From assembly GCA_958295955.1 (NCBI GenBank), contig OY282420.1:3238435-3302434 (forward strand): a stretch of DNA of 64,000 nt, given 5' to 3'. Position numbers and translations under genes: made by a program. Positions within the stretch are counted from its first letter, which is position 1. Each line of letters starts with the position of its first letter. The notes under the pieces were generated by a model, which was given only the letters and a program-made list of their open reading frames with translations, ran no database searches and was not told the DNA's origin. Source of the stretch: an uncultured Bryobacterales bacterium. GTDB lineage: Bacteria > Acidobacteriota > Terriglobia > Bryobacterales > UBA6623. Shown here in pieces: positions 34,718 through 46,205 of the stretch.

Positions 34718-36187
34718 CTAAAATTTCCGCGACCACTCTTTGGGCCAGCGCTCGACGATCACTTTTTTGTCGGTGTAAAACTCGACCGCATCGCGGCCCT
34801 GGCCGTGCATCACGCCCATGAAGCTGTCTTTCCAGCCGCTGAACGGAAAATAGGCCATCGGCGCGGCCACTCCGATGTTGACGCCCACGTTGCCGGTCGT
34901 CGTTTCGTTGCGGAATTTGCGCGCCGCGGCGCCGCCGGCGGTGAAGATCGACGATGCGTTGCCGTACGGATTGCGGGCGATGACGGCCAGCGCTTCGTCG
35001 AGCGTCGCGGCGGGGGTCAAGCTCAGCACCGGCCCGAAGATTTCCGTCGTCGCCAGCGCGCTCGCGGGACTGACGCCGTCGAGAACGGTCGGCCCGACGA
35101 AGTTGCCCGAAGCGTAGCCGGCGACTTTCGCGCCGCGCCCGTCGAGCACCGGGTTCGCGCCTTCGCCGGCGCCTCCGGCGATCGCTCCTTCGATGCGCGC
35201 CCGGCTTTGCGCAGTGATGACCGGCCCCATCTGCACGCCGTCATCGAGTCCGCAGCCTACCTTGAGCGAGCCGGCGATATCGACGATGGCCTCGCGGAAG
35301 ATATCGTGCGCCTCGCCGACGGTCACCGCCGCGGCCACGGCTAGGCAGCGCTGGCCCGCGCAGCCGAAGGCGCTGTCGCTGACGATGCGGGTAGTCGTTT
35401 CGAAGTCGGCGTCGGGCATGACGACAACGTGGTTCTTCGCGCCGCCTTGGCACTGCACGCGCTTGCCGCGCCGCGCTCCCTGGGCGTAAACGTACTTGGC
35501 GACCGGCGTCGAGCCGACAAAGCTGACCGCCCGCACGTCCGGATGCTCGAGCAGCGTATCGACCGCCCCTTTGCCGCCATTCACCAGATTGACGACGCCT
35601 CGGGGCAGGTCGAGTTGCTCGATCAACTCGAACATGGCGCGCATCGCCAGCGGCACTTTTTCCGAGGGCTTGAGCACGAGGGTATTGCCGCAAGCGATGG
35701 CGTAGGGCATGAACCAGAGAGGGATCATGACCGGAAAATTGAAGGGCGTGACGACCCCGACCACGCCGAGCGGTTGGCGGACCATCGTCTCGTCGATGCC
35801 GCGGGCGATGTCTTCGAGGTTGTAGCCCTGCATCAGCGTCGGAATGCCGCAGGCCACCTCGACGTTTTCGATGCCGCGGCGCAACTCGCCCCGGGATTCG
35901 GCGAGCGTCTTGCCGTTCTCGGTGGTGACGATGCGCGCGATGGCGTCGAAATTGTCTTCCAGCAGCGTCTTGAGCTTGAAAAGGTACTGGATGCGTTCCC
36001 CGGGCGGCACGGCGCGCCATGCGGGAAACGCGGCCGCGGCGGCTTCGACGGCGGCCGCAGCCTCCGCCGACCCGTCGCTTGCGACGACGCCGAGCACTTC
36101 CGCCGTGGCCGGATTGACAACCGGCGAAACCTCGCCGGCGGCGAAGCCGGTCCAGCGGCCGCCGATATAGTTGGGCACGCGATCCAT
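34718..36187 (-). CDS. mmsA: CoA-acylating methylmalonate-semialdehyde dehydrogenase
   Basis: A 489-residue aldehyde dehydrogenase. The blocks GVVTPFNFPVMIPLWFMPYAIACGN, VSFVGSTPVAKYVYAQGARRGKRVQ, and the active-site segment FGCAGQRCLAV are characteristic of MmsA/IolA, which converts methylmalonate or malonate semialdehyde with CoA and NAD+ in valine or myo-inositol degradation. The nearby inositol-dehydrogenase-like gene at 41956 makes an inositol link attractive, though the two are not in one operon. The start at 36187 is 63 bp from the tRNA-Leu. Confidence 0.9.
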   Translation of the reverse strand: MDRVPNYIGGRWTGFAAGEVSPVVNPATAEVLGVVASDGSAEAAAAVEAAAAAFPAWRAVPPGERIQYLFKLKTLLEDNFDAIARIVTTENGKTLAESRGELRRGIENVEVACGIPTLMQGYNLEDIARGIDETMVRQPLGVVGVVTPFNFPVMIPLWFMPYAIACGNTLVLKPSEKVPLAMRAMFELIEQLDLPRGVVNLVNGGKGAVDTLLEHPDVRAVSFVGSTPVAKYVYAQGARRGKRVQCQGGAKNHVVVMPDADFETTTRIVSDSAFGCAGQRCLAVAAAVTVGEAHDIFREAIVDIAGSLKVGCGLDDGVQMGPVITAQSRARIEGAIAGGAGEGANPVLDGRGAKVAGYASGNFVGPTVLDGVSPASALATTEIFGPVLSLTPAATLDEALAVIARNPYGNASSIFTAGGAAARKFRNETTTGNVGVNIGVAAPMAYFPFSGWKDSFMGVMHGQGRDAVEFYTDKKVIVERWPKEWSRKF

Positions 36188-36250
36188 GACAATTATTTTC
36201 CGCTATTCGTATTCTCTGCTATGCGGGCGCGCGCCGCGGGCCGCCGGATT

Positions 36251-36335
36251 TGGTGCGAACGGAGAGACTCGAACTCTCACGGGTTGCCCCACTAGAACCT
36301 AAATCTAGCGCGTCTGCCGATTCCGCCACGTTCGC
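36251..36335 (-). tRNA. tRNA-Leu, anticodon UAG
   Basis: Read on the minus strand, an 85-nt sequence folds with 7-bp acceptor GCGAACG/CGTTCGC, anticodon stem CTAGA/TCTAG with loop TTTAGGT (anticodon TAG), a long variable arm typical of class II tRNA, a TTCGAGT-containing T arm and an encoded CCA end. Decodes CUA (and probably other CUN) codons. Confidence 0.95.
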
Positions 36336-36383
36336 GTATCGAAAAAAACGGATTGGGCGCCGCCGGGCGGACGTTTCACGTTA

Positions 36384-39300
36384 TCAGAAATAAAACTTCA
36401 GGCCCAGTTGCATCTCGCGGTGCGAGTTGCCCGCGTTGACAACGCCGAAGCCCGATTGCCCGACCTGGTCGCGCGGGTTGTTGAACTCCGGGGTATTGAA
36501 GCTGTTGAACGTCTCCCAGCGGATCTGCATGCGAACTTTCTCGCTCAGTTGCGTGTTCTTGGCGAGACTGATGTTGAAGATGTGCGGCGTGCCCGGCCCG
36601 AGGATGCCGCGCACCTTGCGGCCGGCGTTGCCCAGCGTGAACGGATCGGGCGACTCGAACGCCGCTTCGTTGGTCCACAGCACGCCGCGGCGCCCGCCGA
36701 GGGCCGGGTCGCCTTGGTTGGGATGCTTCGGCTCTCCCACGAGGTTGGCGTAGAGCGTCGCGTCGGCGGCGTTGTCGCCCTTGACGTCGCGGGCGCCGTT
36801 CTGCACGGTGACCCCGAAGGGCGAGCCGCTCTGGAAAGTGTAGATGCCCGAGATTTGCCATCCGCCCACGATCTTGTCGGCGACCCTGCCCATGTTCGCG
36901 CCGAAACGCTTGCCTTTGCCGAAAGGCAGCTCATAGACCGGGCTGAAGACTACGCGATGGGGCGAGTTGTTGCCTGAAAGCGACCACTCCGAGGCGAAGT
37001 CGTGGATGTTCTGGAACCAGTCGTGGTCGCCGAGAGTGGCGCCGTCTTCTCCTACGAACGGCGCATTGTCGTACCAGCGCGAGAACGTATAGAGGAAGAT
37101 GTAGCCGACCCCTTCGTTGAAGCGTTTCTCCGTCTTGAAGCTGAGGCCCTGGTAGTCCGATTTGAAGAAGTTCGGGTTATTCATGCGGATCTGGCCGGTG
37201 CCGCCGTACTGGGTAAACGGTTTGAGCAGGCGCTGCGTCTGGCTGCCGAACTCGTTCGTCCCCACGCGGGGCAGGTTGAGCGGGTGAATCTGGTTGAGGT
37301 TCATCCGGCGCAGGTTGACCTTCTTGGCGAATTTGGCGAAGTAGCGCACCTCGAAGAGTTGCTCGCCGATCTGGTGCTGCCAAGTGAGATTCCAATCGAA
37401 CGAGTACGGCGTGCGGTGGTTGATGTCCACGTAGTCCACCCGGCCCTGCACGAACTTCGTGCCGCGCGTGCCGAAGTCGGCATTGAGTTCCGACGGATCG
37501 GGGATGGTGAGGAACGTGTCCGGCATGCCGTCCTTGAGCAGCGGAACCTGTCCGCCGCCGATGTTCCCCGCCCCCCCGAAGCCCTGGCTGCCGGTCTGCA
37601 GGACGTTCCCGTCGTAGTTGCCGCCGTACATCACGGCGAACCCGCCGCGGATGACCGACTTGTTATTGCCGCCGGGCCTGTAGGCGAAGCCGAAGCGCGG
37701 GCTGATGTTGTTCTTGTCGGGGCGAATGGGGTTTCGCGGAAAGCCGTCGCGGCCGGCGAAATAATAGGCGCCCCGCTGGCCCGGCGCGATGCCGTTCGTT
37801 CCGGCGGCCGGCAGGGGCAGGCCGGGGTCCCAGCCGGCGACGCGGTCGGCGACCTCGGTGAACGGCGCCTCGTACTCGTAGCGCAGTCCGAGGTTGACCG
37901 TGAAATTGGCGTTGACCCGCCAGTCGTCCTGGAAAAACCCGGCGGTGTACCAGGAGCGGCGCCCAAAGGTCGGGTTGGCCTGGACGCGGGCGCGGTCGGC
38001 TTGGCCGATCAGGAACGAGGCCAGGTCGGCGCCCGTGCCGCCGATGACGCTGCCGTCGGGGTTCAGCCCGCGCGTGTCCGTGTTCGCGAAATCGAATACG
38101 CCGGAACCCTGCTGGCGGCCGATCTCGCTGCCTTGATAGCGGCGGAAGTCCCAGCCGAATTTGTACGTGTGGGCGCCCGATACCTTCGTGAAGTGCGCGG
38201 TGTATTCGAAGTTCGTAAAGGCGAACAGCCGGTTGTGGTTGCCCGTGCCGAAATTGGTGAAGCCCGGGTTGCCGCCGATGTTGAAGCGCGGGAAGGCGTC
38301 CGGGCCGACCCCGCGGAGACCGAGGGTTTGACCGGCCACGTCTTCGTTCAGGCTGAATCCCTGATTGTGTTGGCGGAAACGGAAGAATCCGCCGGTCGCC
38401 GTCATGAAAAACGTCGGCGAAAAGAGCTTCGTATAAGACAGCAGAATGTTCTGCTGCCGCACCGGCGCCCGGGTCGCATTCGGATCGGAGATGCCGAAGT
38501 CGTCGGCCGGGACATTGTCGACCCTGACGGGCATGAACAGGTTGTAGCGGAACATCAATTTGTTGGCGGAGTTCAATTCGTGGTCCACGCGGCCCGTGTG
38601 GCTCGTCCGGCGCAGCTCGAAGGGCAGGTTGCGCTGCCAGTTGCCTTCGTTCGAGACATCGACCTGCGCGAAATTCGCGCTCGGCAGGAAGCCCAGGACG
38701 CTCTGGGCAACCGGATCCAGGCGGGCGCCGGGAATCACGTTGTTGGGGAACTGCATTTCCCCGCCGCGCCCTTGAGAAGTCAACGGATCGTAAACTCTGC
38801 GCAATTGACCGTTGGATTGCAGCATGGTCGAGAGATCACCGTTCTTCCACTCGGTCAGCCCGACGCTGCGCACCCGCAGGTTGTCGCGATTTTCGATCGT
38901 GTGGTCGTAGTTGTAAAAGAAAAAGGTGCGGTTCTTGACGATCGGCCCGCCGATCGTGCCGCCCACTACGTTGCGGCGGAGCTTGGTTTTGCTTCTGGCG
39001 TCCCAACCGCGGGCGTTGAGCGCGTCGTTGCGCAGGAACCAGTAGCCGGAGCCGTGAATCTCGTTGGTGCCCGCTTTGGTGGTGGCGTTGATGAAGCCGG
39101 CTGCCGAGCGGCCCAGCTCGGCCGTCGCCGCGTTGGCCTCGACGCGCACTTCCTGGATGGCGTCGATGGGCGTGCTGAGCTCGGTGATCGTCGCGCCGAT
39201 GCCGGTGCGGCTGTTGACCACGCCGTCGATGAAGACGCCGGCGGCGCGCGTGCGGCCCCCGGCGATGGTCACGTCTCCCCCGCCGGCGCGGTTGCTGTTG

Positions 39301-39803
39301 CGCATGCGCTGCGCGCCCGGCGTCAGATCGATCAGATCGAAGACCTCGCGGGTCTGCAAGGGCAACTCCAGCACGCGCTTGTTTTCGACGACCGCGCCGA
39401 GCGAGCCGCGCGACGTCTCGACCAAGGGCGTCGCGGCTTCGACGGTGACCGTTTCGGTAACGGCGCCGACTTCGAGCACCGCGTCGTAGGTGAGAATGCT
39501 GCCGACCTCGACGCGCAGGTTCTGCACCAAGTGGCTGCGGAAGCCGTCGGCTTCGATGCGGATCGAATAAGAACCGGGCTGCACGCCGGGCAGGCGGTAC
39601 GAGCCGTCGCTCTGCGTCGAAACGACGCTGGAGGTACCCTGCTCCTCATTCGTGATTTCAACGTCGACCCCGGGAATTACGGCTCCGGTGTCGTCCGTGA
39701 CGGCGCCGATGATGGAGCCCAAGGTTTGGGCGCTCGCCGCGCCCCCAAAAAACGACAGCAACATAACCGCGAACAGCAGCCGCGGCAGCGAAAGGAGAGA
39801 CAT
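36384..39803 (-). CDS. Oar-like TonB-dependent receptor, second copy
   Basis: A 1139-residue outer-membrane receptor. The signal peptide (LLFAVMLLSFFGGAASAQ) leads into a carboxypeptidase-regulatory domain (VTDDTGAVIPGVDVEITNE), a plug with VVENKRVLELPLQTREVF and ITELSTPIDAIQEVRVEAN, and a barrel that ends LQLGLKFYF. A strong ribosome binding site (CAGGAGGT on the minus strand, just upstream of 39803) is present. Transcription ends toward the tRNA. It is more diverged from the 25693 and 58523 copies than those look from each other in the plug region, but I did not align them. Confidence 0.92.
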   Translation of the reverse strand: MSLLSLPRLLFAVMLLSFFGGAASAQTLGSIIGAVTDDTGAVIPGVDVEITNEEQGTSSVVSTQSDGSYRLPGVQPGSYSIRIEADGFRSHLVQNLRVEVGSILTYDAVLEVGAVTETVTVEAATPLVETSRGSLGAVVENKRVLELPLQTREVFDLIDLTPGAQRMRNSNRAGGGDVTIAGGRTRAAGVFIDGVVNSRTGIGATITELSTPIDAIQEVRVEANAATAELGRSAAGFINATTKAGTNEIHGSGYWFLRNDALNARGWDARSKTKLRRNVVGGTIGGPIVKNRTFFFYNYDHTIENRDNLRVRSVGLTEWKNGDLSTMLQSNGQLRRVYDPLTSQGRGGEMQFPNNVIPGARLDPVAQSVLGFLPSANFAQVDVSNEGNWQRNLPFELRRTSHTGRVDHELNSANKLMFRYNLFMPVRVDNVPADDFGISDPNATRAPVRQQNILLSYTKLFSPTFFMTATGGFFRFRQHNQGFSLNEDVAGQTLGLRGVGPDAFPRFNIGGNPGFTNFGTGNHNRLFAFTNFEYTAHFTKVSGAHTYKFGWDFRRYQGSEIGRQQGSGVFDFANTDTRGLNPDGSVIGGTGADLASFLIGQADRARVQANPTFGRRSWYTAGFFQDDWRVNANFTVNLGLRYEYEAPFTEVADRVAGWDPGLPLPAAGTNGIAPGQRGAYYFAGRDGFPRNPIRPDKNNISPRFGFAYRPGGNNKSVIRGGFAVMYGGNYDGNVLQTGSQGFGGAGNIGGGQVPLLKDGMPDTFLTIPDPSELNADFGTRGTKFVQGRVDYVDINHRTPYSFDWNLTWQHQIGEQLFEVRYFAKFAKKVNLRRMNLNQIHPLNLPRVGTNEFGSQTQRLLKPFTQYGGTGQIRMNNPNFFKSDYQGLSFKTEKRFNEGVGYIFLYTFSRWYDNAPFVGEDGATLGDHDWFQNIHDFASEWSLSGNNSPHRVVFSPVYELPFGKGKRFGANMGRVADKIVGGWQISGIYTFQSGSPFGVTVQNGARDVKGDNAADATLYANLVGEPKHPNQGDPALGGRRGVLWTNEAAFESPDPFTLGNAGRKVRGILGPGTPHIFNISLAKNTQLSEKVRMQIRWETFNSFNTPEFNNPRDQVGQSGFGVVNAGNSHREMQLGLKFYF

Positions 39804-41930
<2,127 letters not shown>

Positions 41931-41955
41931 AGGGGCGGCGTTTTCGGAGAGGCTC

Positions 41956-42954
41956 ATGCTGCAATTCGGACTCTTTGGGGCCGGCCGCATCGGCCGCATG
42001 CATGCGCGCAATCTCGCCGCCAATCCGCGGGTCCGGCTGGTTTCGATCTACGATGTCGCCGCGGCCGCGGCGAGCGCAGCGGCTGCTGAATGCGCAGCGG
42101 CGGCAGTCGATTCCGCGCAGGCGATCCTCGGCGACTCGTCCATCGACGCGGTTTTTATCGCTTCGGCGACCGACACCCACTGCGATCTGATCGAGCAGTC
42201 GGTCCGCGCCGGCAAGGCGGTTCTTTGCGAAAAGCCGATCCACCTCGACCTCAACCGCGTCAACGCCTGCCGCGAGGCGGTTGCCGGCAGCGGCGTCCCG
42301 ATTCAGATCGGTTTCAACCGCCGTTTCGACCCCAGCCATCTCGCCCTGCAGCGGGCGGTTCGCGCCGGCAAGATCGGGACGCTGGAAAAATTGATTCTCA
42401 CCAGCCGCGACCCGGCGCCGCCGGGGCTCGATTATCTCAGCGTGTCGGGCGGTTTGTTCCGTGACATGGCGATCCACGATTTCGATCTCGCGAGATTTGT
42501 CTTCGGCGAAGAGTTCGTCGAGGTTGCCGCCATGGGCAGCGTGCTCGTGGATGCGCGGATCGGCGCCATCGGCGACGTCGATACGGCCATGATCACCATG
42601 AAAACGGCGTCCGGCGCCCTGTGCTGCATCAACTGCTCGCGCCGTTGCGCGTACGGTTACGACCAGCGTGTCGAGGCGTTCGGCGCGCAGGGCATGCTCG
42701 TCTCGACAAACCCGACGCCGGCGCATGTCGAGCGCTGGAGCGGGTCCGCAACCGCGGCGAGACCGCCGTTGCACCACTTCTTCATCGAGCGCTATGCCGA
42801 CTCTTACGTTGCCGAGGTCGATGCGTTCGTCGAGGCCGTCGAGCAGGGCCGACAGCCCTCGCCGGCGTTCGAAGACGGCCGCCGGGCGCTCATCCTGGCC
42901 GAAGCCGCCGGCGAATCGGCGAAAACGGGCCGCGCGGTTTCCGTCAGCGGTTAG
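41956..42954 (+). CDS. iolG: Inositol 2-dehydrogenase-like oxidoreductase
   Basis: A 332-residue Gfo/Idh/MocA enzyme. The N-terminus FGLFGAGRIGRMHARNL binds NAD, and CEKPIHLDLNRV carries the EKP motif, with GFNRRFDPSH and the catalytic block FRDMAIHDFDLARF (Asp and His). This pattern is that of myo-inositol 2-dehydrogenase, which oxidises inositol to scyllo-inosose. Specificity in this superfamily is hard to assign. Its end overlaps the end of the DsbD-alpha-like gene by 4 bp (convergent). Confidence 0.75.
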   Translation: MLQFGLFGAGRIGRMHARNLAANPRVRLVSIYDVAAAAASAAAAECAAAAVDSAQAILGDSSIDAVFIASATDTHCDLIEQSVRAGKAVLCEKPIHLDLNRVNACREAVAGSGVPIQIGFNRRFDPSHLALQRAVRAGKIGTLEKLILTSRDPAPPGLDYLSVSGGLFRDMAIHDFDLARFVFGEEFVEVAAMGSVLVDARIGAIGDVDTAMITMKTASGALCCINCSRRCAYGYDQRVEAFGAQGMLVSTNPTPAHVERWSGSATAARPPLHHFFIERYADSYVAEVDAFVEAVEQGRQPSPAFEDGRRALILAEAAGESAKTGRAVSVSG

Positions 42955-43499
42955 TCCGCCCGCACCTTCGTCAGCGTCCGGATATCCAACTCGGTCTTCG
43001 CGCCCGCCGGCGGGAGCGGCACTGCCAACCGGGTCTCGACCGCCCGGCAACTCACGCTGTCGCAGATTTGCGCATGGATCGCCACGACCGCCGGACCCGC
43101 TCCGGAGCGCTTGACCCGGGCGGCCAGCAGGGCCGGGCCGTCAAAGCCCCAGGTGAACCAGCGCAGCTTCGGCTGCGAAAAGTCCTTGGGTTCCGACTGA
43201 TACCAGGGTCCCGTCACTTGCAGGCCCTCCGAGACGGTCACTTGCGTATTTTCTTCGACCCCCAGCGACATCTTGCCCGCCAGCGCCTCTTTGGCGCGTT
43301 GCTTGTTGTCCATCGCATAGGTGTGCCAACCGTCGGCGGTCTTGACCTGAACGACCAAGTAGTCTCCGTCGAGCTTCGCGCGGTACGAAGCCAGCGGCCG
43401 GCCGTTGCGCGAGGCGTGCGCCTCGGGCGTCCATTCGCCGCAGAAAACCGGACCGGCCAGCAAGGCCGAGACCGCCAGGATGCGCAGTGAAAACGTCAT
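42951..43499 (-). CDS. DsbD N-terminal-domain-like exported protein
   Basis: A 182-residue protein with a signal peptide (LRILAVSALLAGPVFCG). The body has DGYLVVQ-type beta strands, VKTADGWHTYAM, and a Cys pair in AQICDSVSCRAVE, the position of the redox-active pair of the DsbD alpha domain, which passes electrons to periplasmic thioredoxin-like partners. The membrane and C-terminal domains of DsbD are absent. Its ATG overlaps the stop of the selenoprotein gene (43496-43499), so the two are translationally coupled and probably a redox pair. Confidence 0.7.
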   Translation of the reverse strand: MTFSLRILAVSALLAGPVFCGEWTPEAHASRNGRPLASYRAKLDGDYLVVQVKTADGWHTYAMDNKQRAKEALAGKMSLGVEENTQVTVSEGLQVTGPWYQSEPKDFSQPKLRWFTWGFDGPALLAARVKRSGAGPAVVAIHAQICDSVSCRAVETRLAVPLPPAGAKTELDIRTLTKVRAD

Positions 43500-44740
43500 T
43501 TCCGAAAGCTCATTCTATCCGTTTTGAGCGCGGTCTCCATCCGCTCGCCGTTGCGCACGATCTGCAGGGTATAGCGGTCGCCGGCCTGCTTGCGGAGCTT
43601 GAGGAAAAGCTCCGCTGTGTTCGCAATTTCGTCCCGTGTCTCGCCGTCCACCGCATACACGATGTCGCCGGCGGCGAGCTCGTGGTTGCCGAGCAATTCC
43701 GCGACCCGGTCGATGTAGGTCACGCGGCTGGCGAACCCGTCGGGATCGAGGCCGAGGTTTCTTTTTTCCGCGGCGGTCAGAGGCTCCGAGTCGAAGTAAA
43801 CGCGCGGGTCGACGCTCCAGTTGCGATAGGAGATATCGGTCAGCCACCAGAAATCGGGCAGGGCGATATCGAGTTCCACGCTCTTCCCGCCGCGGCTCGC
43901 CTGGAGTTGAATTTTCTGCGCGCGGCGATCCACGCGGTCGTACTCCCACTGCAGGTCGCCGAACGTCCGGATGCGCTTGCCGTTGAAGTGGGTGATCGTA
44001 TCGCCGGCCTGCATTCCCGCTGCGGCCGCCGCCTTCGTTGCTTGCGCCACGCGAAGACCCTTGGGGATATCGAGGCCGATGCCGATCGTGCGGATGTCGG
44101 GCGAGCGGAACATCTGCGAAAGCTTGTCGAGATTGCCGTCGATCTCGCGCTGCACGTTCTCGAGATCGCCGATCAGATGGCACTCGACGCAGCGCCCCGC
44201 GCCGATCGTCCGTTTATAGAGTTCTGGAATGTCCCGCGGATACCGCGCCGGCGGCCGAGTCTTGCGGGCGATCTTCCCGGCCCGGTACGAGCGGTGCTGC
44301 TCCAGCCCTTGCTCCAGCGCCAGCTCGAGGCTCTCCAGATCGAGGTACGTCGTCGGCGAGCGCTGGTCCCTGCCGCCGTAGCGCATGTAGATGTGCTCGT
44401 CTGCGTTGAGAATGAAGAAGTACAGCGTGTTATAGCGGTCGTAATCGAACAGACCGATATCGATCCCGTTCATCCGTACGATGCGGGCGGTGACGTATTG
44501 CTTGAGCAAATCGCCGCGTTTCGTTCCTGCCTCGGTCAGCACAACCTGTGCGTCGAATTCACGTCCGGCGCGTCAAGGCGCGCAGCGGAACTCGAGAAAG
44601 ATGGGCTTCCCGGTCCGCCGTGCCTCCTCCAGGGCTTCTGCGTACGACGTGATCCAACCGACCGCCTCTTCAGCCGTCGCCGGCGTTGAGAGCAGCGAGA
44701 TTGCGAGCGAGACTTGTAGTGCAAGGAGTCCGGTTCGCAT
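43496..44740 (-). CDS. Predicted selenoprotein: thioredoxin-like CXXU, CXXCH and two PDZ-like domains
   Basis: One 414-residue protein if the TGA at 44575-44573 is read as selenocysteine. Residues 1-23 are a signal peptide. Residues 24-66 are a thioredoxin-like start (ALEEARRTGKPIFLEF) with C53-A-P-U56, the CXXC active-site position. Residues 184-188 are CVECH, a c-type haem motif. Two PDZ-like domains follow (about 230-300, with GMQAGDTITHFNGKRI, and 325-405, with LAAGDIVYAVDGET). The TGA frame is unchanged on both sides; without recoding, translation would restart at a GTG at 44542 and lose the signal and active site. It lies 28 bp after selA and overlaps the DsbD-alpha-like gene. Confidence 0.85.
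44539..44575 (-). promoter_or_regulatory. Selenocysteine UGA with bacterial SECIS-like hairpin
   Basis: On the minus strand UGA (44575-44573) is followed by 21 nt and then GCACA-GGU-UGUGC (44551-44539), a perfect 5-bp stem with a three-base loop starting with G. UGA to the apical loop is 26 nt, within the range I know for bacterial SECIS elements (about 16-37 nt), and the GGU loop matches the SelB-contacting loop of the E. coli fdhF element. Confidence 0.75.
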
Positions 44741-44768
44741 ATAAGAATGGTATTCCGTTACGACGTTT

Positions 44769-46205
44769 TCAGCAGGGCGAAGGTAACTCCGGTTCGCCCC
44801 GGCTCGCCGGGCGCAGGGCGGCTTGCAGCGCCCGGAGCAGGTCGGCCTCTTCCGCTGCGGCAACGGTGCGCAGGTCGATCAGCAGACAGCCCCGCTCGAT
44901 CCGGGCGATCACCGGCGGATCGTCGGCCCGCAGCCGGCGCTCGATTCGCTGCGCCGCCGCGCCGCCGCCCGGCTCGACCGCGATCACCGGCGAAGGCAGT
45001 GAGCGGAGCGGGGTCGAGCCGCCGCCGAGCAGCGATTCGCCCTCGCGGACGGCGATGCCGGGACAGTCCAGTTTTTTGACGAAAAGAGCGGCCCGCTCGC
45101 GCAGCGCGGCGGCCGGCGCGCGCATCATGCTTAAAGCAGGGATGCCTTCCAGATTGCCCCGAATATACTCGCGCAGGGTGGCCCCCAGCGCGGCGTAGGT
45201 CAACTTATCGACGCGCAAGGCGCGGAACAGGGGGTTCCGCCGAATGCGCTGCACGAGTTCCGGCTTGCCGGCGATAATGCCGGCTTGCGGACCGCCGAGC
45301 AGCTTGTCGCCGGAAAACGTCACCACGTCCACGCCGGCTTCGAGGCCGGCGCCGACCGGCGCCTCGTCGTCGATGCCGATTGCGCGCAGGTCGTGCAGGC
45401 AGCCGCTGCCGAGATCTTCGACGAGGGGCAGGGAACTTTCGCGCGCGAGCGCGACCAGCTCGGCCAGGCTCGGGCGGCCGGTGAACCCGATCTGCCGAAA
45501 ATTGCTGGGGTGAACCCGCATGAGCATGCGGGTCCGTTCGCCGACCGCGCCGCGGTAATCTTCGATCCGTGTCCGATTCGTGGTTCCGACTTCGCGCAAT
45601 GCCGCGCCCGAGCGTTCGAGGATTTGGGGGATGCGGAATCCGTCGCCGATCTCGATCAACTCGCCGCGGGAGACGATCGTTTCACCGTCCCGCGACAGTT
45701 CGTTCAGCACCAGCAGAATCGCCGCGGCATTGTTATTGACGACAATGGCCGGCGCGCCCAGAAGTTGTTCGAGCAGCTCGCCGGCATGGACGTCGCGCTT
45801 GCCGCGCCCGCCCGCGGCCGAATCGTATTCCAGGTTGGAATATCCGCCCGCCGTTTCGCGGATCGCCTCGATAGCTGAGGCGGCGAGCGGCGCGCGCCCC
45901 AGATTCGTGTGCAAGATCACCCCGGAAGCGTTAATGACCCGCCGCAGCGAAGGCCGCGTCAGTCGGGTCAGCTTGGCCGTGACGCGGGCCTTGACCGCGG
46001 CGAGGCCGTCGAACCCGCCGGGCTGCTCGCCCGCGAGAATGGCGGCGCGTATCTCCGCCAGCGCATCCCGCGCCAGGGCCGTAACGCGTTCCCGCGGCAG
46101 CGCTTGCAGCCACTCCGCGCCCGTGTCGGATTGGAGCAGCGCGTCCACCGACGGCAGGCCGCGCAGCAGGATTTCTCTGTCGCTCATGGGCTCCGCGCCG
46201 CTCAT
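44769..46205 (-). CDS. selA: L-seryl-tRNA(Sec) selenium transferase
   Basis: PLP enzyme that converts seryl-tRNA(Sec) to selenocysteyl-tRNA(Sec) with selenophosphate. The 478-residue protein has VINASGVILHTNLGRAPL, YSNLEYDSAAGGRGKRD, VNNNAAAILLVLNEL, VHPSNFRQIGF and the PLP-lysine block FSGDKLLGGPQAGII. Its ATG overlaps the stop of the upstream TPR gene (46202-46205); ATG 46187 is an alternative. The next gene downstream, 28 bp on, is the predicted selenoprotein, so the maker and user of selenocysteine are co-transcribed. selB and tRNA-Sec are not in the window. Confidence 0.95.
   Translation of the reverse strand: MSGAEPMSDREILLRGLPSVDALLQSDTGAEWLQALPRERVTALARDALAEIRAAILAGEQPGGFDGLAAVKARVTAKLTRLTRPSLRRVINASGVILHTNLGRAPLAASAIEAIRETAGGYSNLEYDSAAGGRGKRDVHAGELLEQLLGAPAIVVNNNAAAILLVLNELSRDGETIVSRGELIEIGDGFRIPQILERSGAALREVGTTNRTRIEDYRGAVGERTRMLMRVHPSNFRQIGFTGRPSLAELVALARESSLPLVEDLGSGCLHDLRAIGIDDEAPVGAGLEAGVDVVTFSGDKLLGGPQAGIIAGKPELVQRIRRNPLFRALRVDKLTYAALGATLREYIRGNLEGIPALSMMRAPAAALRERAALFVKKLDCPGIAVREGESLLGGGSTPLRSLPSPVIAVEPGGGAAAQRIERRLRADDPPVIARIERGCLLIDLRTVAAAEEADLLRALQAALRPASRGEPELPSPC

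Noticed and set aside
43496-44740. Two separate genes or a frameshifted pseudogene around 44573
   Set aside because: The frame is identical on both sides of the single TGA, the TGA sits in a CXXC position, a SECIS-like hairpin follows and selA/selD are adjacent, so recoding explains it better.
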